From: Spirosoma sp.
Lineage (GTDB): Bacteria > Bacteroidota > Bacteroidia > Cytophagales > Spirosomataceae
NCBI GenBank assembly: GCA_028288385.1
Contig: JAQBNX010000100.1
Span: 1 to 12,951, forward strand
Length of the DNA stretch: 12,951 nt
Direction of reading: 5' to 3'
Shown: piece by piece, positions 1 to 5,595 of the stretch
Position numbering within the stretch: position 1 is the first letter of the stretch
How the letters are laid out: every line of letters starts with the position of its first letter
The notes under the pieces: model-generated
Databases searched by the model: none
The model's input: only the letters and a program-made list of their open reading frames with translations
Told to the model about the DNA's origin: nothing
Made by a program: the position numbers and the translations under genes

Positions 1-379
1 AGCCTACAACCTGTACACGTCTAACACTTTGACACTAAGCAAGACGCTCTCCGCCGAAGTTTCGGCCTGGTACAACTCGGCGTCACAATATGGTTTTTAT
101 AAGGCCAACCCGCAGGGGGCATTCAGCTTAGGCCTACAGAAAAAGCTAATGGACGGAAAGGCCAATTTAAAACTCAATGTCAACGATCCTTTCTGGCTGA
201 ACCGCTTCAATGGCATTGCACAAGTTCAGGATATCAATTTCCGGGTGCAATCGCGGTGGGAGAGTCGTCGGGTAAACCTCACTTTCACCTACCGATTTGG
301 TAACCAGAACGTAAAAGGTGAGCGTCAACGGAATTCAGCCACTTCAGCCGAGCAGAACCGGGTGAAAGCAGGAAATTGA
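1..379 (+). CDS. Outer-membrane beta-barrel protein, C-terminal part (5' end outside window)
   Basis: The reading frame is open from the left edge (frame starting at base 2) to TGA at 377-379, giving about 125 residues. The protein alternates polar and aromatic or hydrophobic residues as in amphipathic outer-membrane strands. It ends with a final strand (VNLTFTYRFGNQNVK) followed by a polar tail ending EQNRVKAGN. This ending is typical of the outer-membrane beta-barrel family (PF14905-like, related to TonB-dependent receptors) of Bacteroidota. Those proteins carry an N-terminal carboxypeptidase-regulatory-like domain and a TonB-receptor-like barrel; neither N-terminal part is visible here. 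A TTG at 29 is not the real start, because the frame continues upstream of it. The substrate cannot be told from this fragment. A strong terminator follows 87 bases downstream, so this is the last gene of its transcript. Confidence 0.85.
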   Translation, partial: AYNLYTSNTLTLSKTLSAEVSAWYNSASQYGFYKANPQGAFSLGLQKKLMDGKANLKLNVNDPFWLNRFNGIAQVQDINFRVQSRWESRRVNLTFTYRFGNQNVKGERQRNSATSAEQNRVKAGN

Positions 380-465
380 TAAATGAAATAACGAAGTCTG
401 GAGGATTGATTTCGTCTATATTCCAGATTTTATACAAGAGCTTTAGTTTAGGTTAAGAAAACGTG

Positions 466-499
466 AAAGCCATTCCCGCCTTGAGGAATGGCTTTTTTG
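466..499 (+). terminator. Intrinsic terminator of the outer-membrane barrel gene
   Basis: A perfect 11-bp stem, AAAGCCATTCC (466-476) with GGAATGGCTTT (485-495), has an 8-base loop. The final T of the stem runs into a six-T run at 493-498. The 5' arm is preceded by A-rich sequence (457-461 and 466-468), so it may also work weakly on the minus strand, where the decayed gene at 617-885 points toward it. Confidence 0.85.
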
Positions 500-616
500 T
501 TTGCTGATAATAAGTTAGTTGCCTATGTCATCCGTATTGTGACAGAAAAAGAGGTACAAATAAAGAACAAAACCTGACAGCATGGGCCAAATGGCATTGA
601 TGAGTTGCTTACTGCG

Positions 617-885
617 TTATCTTTTGAATAAAAAATAGAGAACTCCGATTATCAACAGGGCCGACTATAGTGTTGCGAGTAGCTTTATCCCTATAAATAA
701 TATCCCGGTGAAAAATATAATCAAAAAGCCTATTCTATAAAGCCATGGCACAGAATCAGGAGTTATTCGGCTATTTGTAAGTGAACTGCCAAACTATAAA
801 AAAGAATACCTATCCCGCCGAGCATACATAAAAGTGCGTAGTTCTTCTCCTGTCGATTGGTATTTAAATTATTGTCCGGGATACG
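617..885 (-). pseudogene. Decayed membrane protein gene (frameshift plus stop)
   Basis: No single frame is open, but two minus-strand frames join into a sensible membrane protein. Frame one is open from 885 to TAA at 765-763 and includes QEKNYALLCMLGGIGILFYS, a clear membrane helix after a polar, basic stretch. Around 770-785 the sense passes to the next frame, which reads RITPDSVPWLYRIGFLIIFF and then TGILFIGIKLLATL, a second long helix. A TAG at 667-665 interrupts it before SALLIIGVLYFLFKR and the TAA at 619-617. A single-base indel and one CAG-to-TAG change would explain the two breaks. The layout, basic residues followed by two helices and an (x)ALLI segment, loosely resembles the start of STM3941-like two-helix proteins, but that is only a suggestion. 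The true N-terminus is not identified because no good ATG precedes the first helix. Confidence 0.5.
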
Positions 886-929
886 TCAGAATGTTAAATG
901 GGCTGGCGCACCCAGTTGACTTTTGTTTT

Positions 930-1163
930 TTATAGTCTACGCGGAGTAGGCAGTCCCGGCAGTAACCTCGGTTGGTGAAACGTCTGTAACTGCTCGATCA
1001 CGTCCAATTTCCGGCGTCTGCTAACCGGAAACCACAGCTCGTCAATGTTAACCTTCATCTTTTCGGATTTACCTCCCCGAACCTCGTTAACAGGAGCTGG
1101 ATTAACTGCACAGCCTTTGTGAAAGCGAATAAAATAGGGGAGAAGGACAAGGCAGTGAACAAA
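930..1163 (-). pseudogene. LytTR DNA-binding domain, C-terminal fragment
   Basis: The minus strand is open from 1163 (just after a TAG at 1166-1164) to TAA at 932-930, 77 codons. It reads LLPYFIRFHKGCAVNPAPVN, then EVRGGKSEKMKVNIDELWFP, then VSRRRKLDVIEQL. This matches the second half of a LytTR domain: the FxRxHKSxxVNP strand-turn segment, a polar hairpin, then the (I/W)PVSRRR strand and the last helix. Compare NFLRVHRQYLINLDHI and IPVARNQKDRLVQKF in the intact regulator at 7716-8456. The first half of the domain (the E-x-x-x-N-Y-T region) and any receiver domain are absent. A Met at 1058 would start too late to make a working domain, so I call it a truncated remnant. About 45 codons past the domain end look ordinary. 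The family call is good; loss of function is inference from truncation. Confidence 0.6.
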
Positions 1164-1386
1164 CTACATTAAATTTCAGTATCTACCACTTAATAAATAA
1201 GAAGACATATTATTAAAAAATTATGTTGTTTAGTAACAAATAATAAATTTGACAAGTAGTGCTGCCTAGCTGCTCGTGCAAAGCAACGCTATTACCCCAT
1301 CAAAAACGGCTAAAGTAGCAAAGCCTTAGGTTACAAAGTCAACATTCATAAACCTCGACCGCACGTCGTAAACCTGCCAGCAAAGC
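1164..1386. other. AT-rich intergenic stretch, possible weak promoter
   Basis: No frame on either strand gives a recognisable protein here. The part at about 1190-1255 is very AT-rich. It contains TAAATTTG at 1244-1251, which fits the Bacteroidota -7 element TAnnTTTG. The nearest TTG (1226-1228) is only 15 bases upstream, shorter than the usual 19-21, so the promoter assignment is weak. It would serve the MazG-like gene starting at 1387. Confidence 0.3.
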
Positions 1387-1665
1387 ATGACACTAGAGCA
1401 AATAAACCAAACAGGCGCTATCTGAGATGAGGTATTTAAGGAGCGCATTCATCAAGATGAGCAATGGCGTCTGCAGAATAAGAATCAATATGTCATGAAA
1501 CTATATGAAGAGTTAAGCGAGTTAAATAGGGTTATTTGTGAAGCCCAGTTTACGAATCGTGCAAACGCCAGCTCAGCCCGATTGAAGAATTTGCGGAAAG
1601 AATTTATTCAGGTAGCCGCCGTAATAATAGCGATGGTCGAGAGTCTGGACAAGTCTGGACTCTAA
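1387..1665 (+). pseudogene. MazG-like nucleotide pyrophosphohydrolase-type protein, interrupted by in-frame TGA
   Basis: ATG at 1387 opens a frame that reads MTLEQINQTGAI, meets TGA at 1423-1425 (codon 13), and continues in the same frame as DEVFKERIHQDEQWRLQNKN to TAA at 1663-1665, 92 codons with the stop counted as a residue. The part after the stop resembles small MazG-like proteins often found in phages and in actinobacteria: an ERxxQDxxW motif, then a helix with YEELSELNR (the ExxxE metal-binding type), then RKEFIQVAAVIIAMVESLD, the (E)LVQVAAVxxAWIEAID helix. Such proteins hydrolyse NTPs to NMP and pyrophosphate. The stop sits where the family often has W, so TGG to TGA is the simplest lesion. 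The next in-frame ATG (1495) would give only 56 residues and lose the ERxxQDxxW motif. Aside from the stop the frame looks well preserved, which suggests recent inactivation. An adjacent 9-base repeat (AGTCTGGAC, 1642-1650 and 1652-1660) ends the frame. Confidence 0.6.
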
Positions 1666-1724
1666 TTCGGCTCCCAATTCAAGATCACTCTTCATTATTA
1701 GTAAGCTATAGCTATTTAGGTGAT

Positions 1725-1770
1725 CGAAAGACCGGCCCAGCCATAAAGGTGCTATTTGCACGGCCTTTCG
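1725..1770. repeat. Imperfect hairpin-forming element
   Basis: CGAAAG (1725-1730) pairs with CTTTCG (1765-1770). A nested hairpin, GTGC (1749-1752) with GCAC (1758-1761), has a 5-base loop, and a GCC/GGC pairing lies between. No T-run follows, so it is not a clear terminator. It lies between the MazG-like frame and the small gene at 1858. Confidence 0.3.
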
Positions 1771-1857
1771 TCAAACGGATAGTAAATGAAAATGAGATAA
1801 GGTAGACATCAAGAGGGCATTTTTATAATATATGAAAGTACGTACAGTAGTAATTTT

Positions 1858-2037
1858 ATGGAACAGGTTATAAAGTCCAACTACAACGCCCTTACTCTTA
1901 GCGACTTGTGGGCACTGTATCAATACGTGCTCATTCAAAAACAGCAGAAGCCCACTGAAGAAAAATGGTATAACCTAAAATGTGAAATCGAGAAGGCAAT
2001 TAATACTCGAATACATAAATTCAGTTGTTTAGCGTAG
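1858..2037 (+). CDS. Small hypothetical protein, 59 residues
   Basis: ATG at 1858-1860 opens a 59-codon frame to TAG at 2035-2037. The protein starts MEQVIKSNYNALTLSDLWAL and continues with KQQKPTEEKWYNLKCEIEKA. It is polar and helical in pattern, with the repeated Trp/Tyr and Leu spacing (LSDLWALYQYV, EEKWYNLKCEIEKAI) of a two-helix mini-domain. Codon use and amino-acid make-up look coding: no low-complexity runs and balanced charge. The upstream sequence is AT-rich with no clear Shine-Dalgarno, as is usual in this phylum. I do not recognise the family. It sits among small phage-like or broken genes, so it is probably accessory. A chance open frame of this length cannot be excluded. Confidence 0.45.
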   Translation: MEQVIKSNYNALTLSDLWALYQYVLIQKQQKPTEEKWYNLKCEIEKAINTRIHKFSCLA

Positions 2038-2253
2038 CTATCCTGGTGTCATGTCTTTAAACACCGCCGGGTGTTGACATGCGAAGCATACCCAAATGGC
2101 ATTCCGCTTAACTGGTTGCTTGGATTCGATAAGAACGATATGGAGCGGGCTTATTCCGCTGGAGTGGTATTTTACTTGCTGCTAACGCAATCAGCATACG
2201 GTTATGGGATGAGTAGCTTGTTTACTGACGAGTTCCTGATATTTCCGAAGTAA
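2038..2253 (+). pseudogene. Possible remnant of a small cysteine-containing CEAYPNGIP-type protein
   Basis: The frame directly after the TAG at 2035-2037 is open to TAA at 2251-2253. It reads LSWCHVFKHRRVLTCEAYPN, then GIPLNWLLGFDKNDMERAYS, then AGVVF. Many bacteria encode short proteins with a Cys-containing start followed by CxAFPDGIPxxIxxG, a Tyr, and a G(I/V)xF end; the spacing of these landmarks fits here. No ATG precedes the motif, only GTG 2068 and TTG 2071, and the last 20 residues look unrelated. The 3' end overlaps the lipoprotein gene on the other strand by 32 bases. I read it as a possible decayed copy. It could also be a chance open frame or a gene using TTG. Confidence 0.25.
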
Positions 2254-2626
2254 ACAAATAAGTATTGGGTGAACTGCCCGCAACTGTTGAGTAGGAAAAT
2301 GTATTGCCTGTAAATGATCCAGATCCCGTTACAACAACTCCTGATGCATCGGTCCTTGGATCCAGAACAAATTTCGATCCTGTTAAGGTGGCGGTCGTTG
2401 TATAGTACCCTGCGTAGATGAAATAAATCTTCTGGGCCTCTTTATCTTTTTTGACAGTGATAACCCCCGAACTTTTACCAGTTTGTGGAGGGATACCTTC
2501 CCCATAATAATATTTGTAACTTGAATTAGCTACATACGTACCCAGATATTGTTCTCTAGAATCAAGATAGGACTCGGATTTACTACAGCCTGTTAGTATC
2601 AGTAGAGCTAATAAGCAACGTTTCAT
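2222..2626 (-). CDS. Small lipoprotein of unknown function
   Basis: ATG at 2626-2624 gives 134 residues to a stop at 2224-2222. The N-terminus MKRCLLALLILTGCSKSES is a lipoprotein signal: positive charge, a Leu-rich core and the lipobox LTGC, so Cys14 should be lipidated and the protein held in the inner or outer membrane. After a short linker the mature part is rich in Tyr, Thr, Ser and Gly with alternating hydrophobic residues (IYFIYAGYYTTTATLTG, GSGSFTGNTFSY). That pattern suggests a small antiparallel beta-sandwich or barrel, as in many short Bacteroidota lipoproteins. The domain family is not recognised. It appears intact and monocistronic. A hairpin with a minus-strand T-run lies about 100 bases upstream of its start (2727-2760), isolating it from anything further right. 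Confidence 0.8.
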   Translation of the reverse strand: MKRCLLALLILTGCSKSESYLDSREQYLGTYVANSSYKYYYGEGIPPQTGKSSGVITVKKDKEAQKIYFIYAGYYTTTATLTGSKFVLDPRTDASGVVVTGSGSFTGNTFSYSTVAGSSPNTYLFTSEISGTRQ

Positions 2627-2726
2627 GTGGACGATAAGAATAGTAACTTGAATGTGGTATTCTGACTGGAAGATTTATTTCAGGTCACTTTTGATTTAGT
2701 ATTAACTAGTTGATCTTGTTGAGCGT

Positions 2727-2760
2727 AAAAAAGCCCGGTCGCAACTGCAACGGGCTTTCC
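2727..2760 (-). terminator. Minus-strand intrinsic terminator with no obvious gene in front
   Basis: AAAGCCCG (2730-2737) pairs with CGGGCTTT (2751-2758) around a 13-base loop. Read on the minus strand the stem is followed by six T (2732-2727). On the plus strand the tail is only TTT then CC, so the minus direction is favoured. The minus strand to the right (2760-2936) holds no recognisable gene, so the terminator may be left over from a lost gene or protect the lipoprotein gene from read-through. Confidence 0.65.
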
Positions 2761-2882
2761 AATTCTATCCACACCATTACAGGTTTCCCTGTATTGATAT
2801 TCAAAGGTATTGATCCAATAGATTGCTTCAGATTAGTTAATAAGAACTTAATCCGTCAAAGCCGGTACACGTAGACAGCCCG

Positions 2883-2900
2883 GCCGTTTAATAAAACGGC
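2883..2900. repeat. Short perfect inverted repeat upstream of the small gene at 2937
   Basis: GCCGTTT (2883-2889) and AAACGGC (2894-2900) form a perfect 7-bp stem with a 4-base loop, 36 bases before the ATG at 2937. There is no T-run. It could be an operator or a degraded terminator; nothing decides between them. Confidence 0.4.
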
Positions 2901-2936
2901 TAATTAGGCAATACGTGGCTTGACTAACTTTATCCC

Positions 2937-3128
2937 ATGAACATAACCGCAACCTTTATCGGCAAAGACGGTTCGTGTGGTTTCCACACAGGGCAGACCT
3001 ATCAGTTCCTTCTAAGTCAAAGCGACTCCTGGTCGCTCGTTATTGAAATAGCTAACGGCCGTAGTTGTCCATACAGTTCATTTCGGGCATTTCTTCAGAA
3101 TTGGGCAAACATATCGCTTATACCTTAA
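2937..3128 (+). CDS. Small conserved-looking protein, 63 residues, CPYSSFxxFLxNW motif
   Basis: ATG at 2937 opens 63 codons to TAA at 3126-3128. The protein begins MNITATFIGKDGSCGFHTGQ, then a hydrophobic strand (SWSLVIEIANG), then CPYSSFRAFLQNWANI. It reads like a compact beta-rich domain closed by a short helix. I recall short Bacteroidota proteins with the same order (MxITAxFIGKxGSxGYxxGxxY ... CxYSSxxxFLxNW), but cannot name a family or function. The sequence before the ATG has TAACTTTA at 2925-2932, near the phylum's -7 consensus, which would give an almost leaderless transcript; this is weak. It faces the M15 pseudogene tail to tail, only 4 bases away. Confidence 0.65.
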   Translation: MNITATFIGKDGSCGFHTGQTYQFLLSQSDSWSLVIEIANGRSCPYSSFRAFLQNWANISLIP

Positions 3129-3132
3129 AGGG

Positions 3133-3643
3133 TCAGTCTATATAGTCCACGACACCGCCTTTTAGCCTCACCAACTTCAGGCTCATCTTAAGGCTACGTG
3201 TAGGATCAGCCGATAAATGCCCCCAGCCTAGCACATTATTCTTATCCGGGTGATCTAAGATGAGCTAATCGAAGTCCATGTACTTGCGGATGTATTCGAA
3301 GATTTGATTTTTAGCCAGGGGATTGTCAAACCGCTGGCAGTCCAGATCCATAGCCCCTCCTTTCACTTGCTGGCTCGTCGACGAAGCACCAGGGACCACG
3401 TTGTTGACAGCTTCACAGCCGAAGAATGAGTTAACGGGTATCTTCTCGTCCACCCATTAGCACAGGGGCGCATAAATATGATCGAAGGTGTTTCATCCGG
3501 TCATACTGGATCTGCGTCGGCTCGTTCTTGATGCCATAAGCCAGGGACGTCGCTGACTTAATCGCTTCGGCATAGGTCAGCCATTTGCCAAAATTGGCTA
3601 TCTTGGGCTTCGGCTTAGCATTACCCTGAGTAACATTCGGCAT
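3133..3643 (-). pseudogene. Broken M15-family D-Ala-D-Ala carboxypeptidase / endolysin-type peptidase
   Basis: ATG at 3643 starts MPNVTQGNAKPKPKIANFGK, followed by LTYAEAIKSATSLAYGIKN, the usual N-terminus of bacterial and phage M15A peptidases (compare FTxxExxxSxTAxxxGIxN). At about 3465-3480 the sense moves to another frame, a 1- or 2-base indel. The new frame reads YAPLC, TAA (3459-3457, at a position that is normally Glu), WVDEKIPVNSFFGCEAVNNV. Then comes STSQQVKGGAMDLD, which should be SxHxxGxAxD; the zinc-binding His is Gln. After YMDFD a TAG (3267-3265) replaces the expected Gln, followed by LILDHPDKNNVLGWGHLSAD and a final SLKMSLKLVR segment to TGA at 3135-3133. The second His region (WVHxS in the family) reads WGHLS. 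These enzymes cleave peptidoglycan peptides. With a frameshift, two stops and a lost ligand this copy cannot work. Intact length would be near 170 residues. Confidence 0.85.
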
Positions 3644-3739
3644 GCTACCAATGTATTACCTTAGGACAGGACTAATTCTTGAGTAAGATAAAGAACATAA
3701 AAATTAGGTAGTTTTTTGTTATAAACTAATTAATTCGAG

Positions 3740-4423
3740 CTACCAAGCATTTGCGTCTCCCAGCACTATTGATTTGATAGTCCACCAGCAGATTTTCGTA
3801 TCATATCTCAGCGAATTATTCTTGATATATATCAAATCATAGTTAAGTTGTTTTTCCATGTTACCAATATCGTCACTTATACCTCTTGCGCCACTTACCT
3901 GTGCTAAGCCAGTAATGCCAGGCAGACTTTTAAAGCGTTTATAATAGTTGGGTAATGAATTAAAGTACTCAGCCTCATGCTGAATGGCATGAGGCCGGGG
4001 GCCTACAACGCTCATGTCCCCTTTTAACACATTAATGAACTGAGGAAACTCATCGATATTGGTTTTGCGCAGCCAATGACCAATTGCCGTAACGCGGAGA
4101 TCTTTAAAAGCAGTTCGTTTAAAAGGTTCATTTAGGGGGTTATGCACCATTAACCTGAACTTAAAGCATAAAAATGGTTTGGCATTAATGCCCGTTCGCC
4201 ACTGTAAAAACAAAATTGGACCTGGTGAGGTAAGTTTAATTAATAGGCCTACTAATGGCATTAATCAACTAAGTATCAAAATAGTAACCAAACCAGCTAC
4301 TAATAAGCCTAACAACCGTTTAGTTATAGTAGCATAAATGGTTTGGTAATCGCCAAATGCATCTTGATTTAGCTTAACTTCTCTTTTTACAAACCCCTCT
4401 GAAGCCAATATTCTAAACAAGAT
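3740..4423 (-). pseudogene. Bacterial sugar transferase (undecaprenyl-phosphate sugar phosphotransferase type), N-terminal helix interrupted by TGA
   Basis: The minus frame is open from 4423, meets TGA at 4267-4265, and continues to the stop at 3742-3740. Before the stop it reads DYQTIYATITKRLLGLLVAG, then LVTILILS; after it LMPLVGLLIKLTSPGP, KFRLM, RKTNIDEFPQFINVLKGDMS and VVGPRPHAIQHEAEYF, then PGITGLAQVSG. These are the hallmarks of the PF02397 family, which moves a sugar-1-phosphate onto undecaprenyl phosphate at the start of polysaccharide synthesis. The stop falls inside the membrane helix that anchors the enzyme, where Trp is common, so TGG to TGA is likely. An ATG at 4261 could still start a 173-residue protein with all cytoplasmic motifs but half the anchor, so residual activity is possible. 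Its base composition is more AT-rich than the right-hand genes, which suggests acquisition. No other polysaccharide genes lie nearby. Confidence 0.75.
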
Positions 4424-4426
4424 TTA

Positions 4427-4949
4427 AAGTCTCACATTTTTAAATTCTTTTGGGTAGCGGGCTCAACAGACAGCTTCTAATATCATAGCTACCTTGATAC
4501 TGTTCTGACCTAAAATGCATTTATGGTCACAGTTTATTAAGGGAATTTCATGTATAATATGTTTAACAGCTCATATATGTCCTCAAACCAGTAACATACT
4601 TTCTAGATTTTACTGGATTTCGAGTTAAGCAGTCGGCCGTGCTGTTAGTCCTACTTTGGACATCTCAGAGGTTTGGTATATTTTGCTGATGTCACACCAG
4701 ATATGTTGTTGCGTTAGTGCGATTGAAACTGAGACCGTCATTGTGCCCGATCTGGCCAGTGCCTACTTTAGATACCCGAAGGCACAAGATTGCCTTTTAC
4801 GTAATTTCTTTCTACACATGAATCCGGCTGTTCACTCAGCTAAACGGACACTTCACACAATAAAAGTTTTCAGCGTTTTTTGGGGCAGTAGTTTCGGATA
4901 GTCAAAAGACAAACCAGACTATATCTCAAATATTTTAAACCTGTTTATC
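4427..4949. other. Intergenic stretch with no supported gene
   Basis: About 520 bases lie between the sugar transferase remnant and the secreted SnoaL-like gene. A plus frame from TTG 4656 to 4903 encodes 81 residues, but it is Cys- and Phe-rich, lacks any known motif and has no start context. The minus frames are short and unrecognised. The last part should hold the promoter of the gene at 4950, but I see no convincing TTG/TAnnTTTG pair. Confidence 0.5.
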
Positions 4950-5468
4950 ATGAAAACGCTTAGCTTAACTCTCGCCATGCTGCTGATTGGCGGCCTTACC
5001 TTTGCTCAGTCTAATGCCGAAGAAAAAGCAGTACGAACAGTGATTCAAAAAATGGATGAGGCCTGGAACGCCCATGATTACACCTACGCCGGCAAGTACG
5101 ACATCTACGCCCCTAACGCTATTATGATTAATCCGGTAGGTATGTACTGGAAAAACCGGTCCGAAATATCAAAAGCCCACCAGGTATTTGGAGAGACGAT
5201 GTTTAAGTACGGGTCGGCCAAGAGCGAGCCGGTAGATGTACGGTTTCTGGCACCAACGGTAGCCATGGCTACGATCAAAGCTATGTACCGAACAAATGAA
5301 GACCATACCCTGCCGGATGGTCATAAGGTATCGAAAGGAAATACCGAATTTGACATGGTCAATGTAATCCTTACGAAGAAAAATAATGACTGGAAAATTG
5401 CTTCCTTGCAACTGACCCCAATCAACGCTGGGGCTGCCGCTCATAATCCAGTCCAGGCAAGCCGCTGA
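4950..5468 (+). CDS. Secreted SnoaL/DUF4440-like (NTF2-fold) protein
   Basis: ATG at 4950 opens 172 codons to TGA at 5466-5468. Residues 1-19 (MKTLSLTLAMLLIGGLTFA) form a signal peptide with likely cleavage before QSN, so the protein is periplasmic or secreted. The mature part starts with AEEKAVRTVIQKMDEAWNAH, the first helix of the SnoaL-like/DUF4440 (SgcJ/EcaC-type) NTF2 fold. The usual landmarks follow: a strand around YAPNAIMINPVGMYWKNRSE, a helix (ISKAHQVFGETMF), then VDVRFLAPTVAMATIKAMYR and a final NDWKIASLQLTPI strand. The family forms cone-shaped dimers whose cavity binds small ligands or does simple isomerase-type chemistry; the activity here is unknown. Length fits the secreted members. 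It ends 8 bases before a strong terminator, so it is transcribed on its own and not with the kinase downstream. Confidence 0.85.
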   Translation: MKTLSLTLAMLLIGGLTFAQSNAEEKAVRTVIQKMDEAWNAHDYTYAGKYDIYAPNAIMINPVGMYWKNRSEISKAHQVFGETMFKYGSAKSEPVDVRFLAPTVAMATIKAMYRTNEDHTLPDGHKVSKGNTEFDMVNVILTKKNNDWKIASLQLTPINAGAAAHNPVQASR

Positions 5469-5475
5469 TTTTTCG

Positions 5476-5515
5476 AGTCCCCAGAAGGCACCGACTTTCT
5501 GGGGACTGGTTTTAA
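5476..5515 (+). terminator. Intrinsic terminator after the SnoaL-like gene
   Basis: A perfect 11-bp GC-rich stem, AGTCCCCAGAA (5476-5486) with TTCTGGGGACT (5497-5507), has a 10-base loop. It is followed by GG then TTTTAATTT. It starts 8 bases after the stop codon. Confidence 0.85.
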
Positions 5516-5531
5516 TTTGCAGGTATACTTA

Positions 5532-5550
5532 TAAAAGCTTAATGCTTTTA
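5532..5550. promoter_or_regulatory. Palindrome in the leader region of the 7TMR-DISM kinase gene
   Basis: TAAAAGC (5532-5538) and GCTTTTA (5544-5550) form a perfect 7-bp inverted repeat around TTAAT, 45 bases before the kinase ATG at 5596. It could be an operator or a small RNA hairpin. A TTGACA hexamer at 5556-5561 follows, but no matching -10 or -7 box is visible, so the promoter is not fixed. Confidence 0.35.
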
Positions 5551-5595
5551 CGATATTGACATAAGTAACCAAGCCCTGTTCTGCATCTGATCGAT

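Noticed and set aside
488..631. Plus frame starting MAFLFADNKLVAYVI, then TGA, then a GPNGIDELLTAL block
   Set aside because: Its ATG lies inside the terminator stem, it is broken by TGA at 575-577, and its end overlaps the membrane-protein remnant on the other strand. The similarity to KGIDDLL or LVAYVV motifs is too short to trust.
1573..1761. 62-codon minus frame
   Set aside because: It overlaps the MazG-like frame on the other strand, whose motifs are recognisable, so this is a shadow.
587..2103. 12-base repeat CCAAATGGCATT near 588 and near 2092
   Set aside because: Too short, and the flanks do not match beyond a few bases, so probably chance rather than an attachment-site pair.
1387..4267. 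Idea that TGA is read as an amino acid (both the MazG-like gene and the sugar transferase have TGA at a plausible Trp)
   Set aside because: TGA ends the barrel gene (377-379) and the SnoaL-like gene (5466-5468) normally, and nearby remnants also carry TAA and TAG lesions and frameshifts, so decay explains it.
4656..4901. 81-codon plus frame starting with TTG
   Set aside because: Odd composition with many Cys and Phe, no known motif, no start context, and it lies in a gene-poor stretch. Probably chance.
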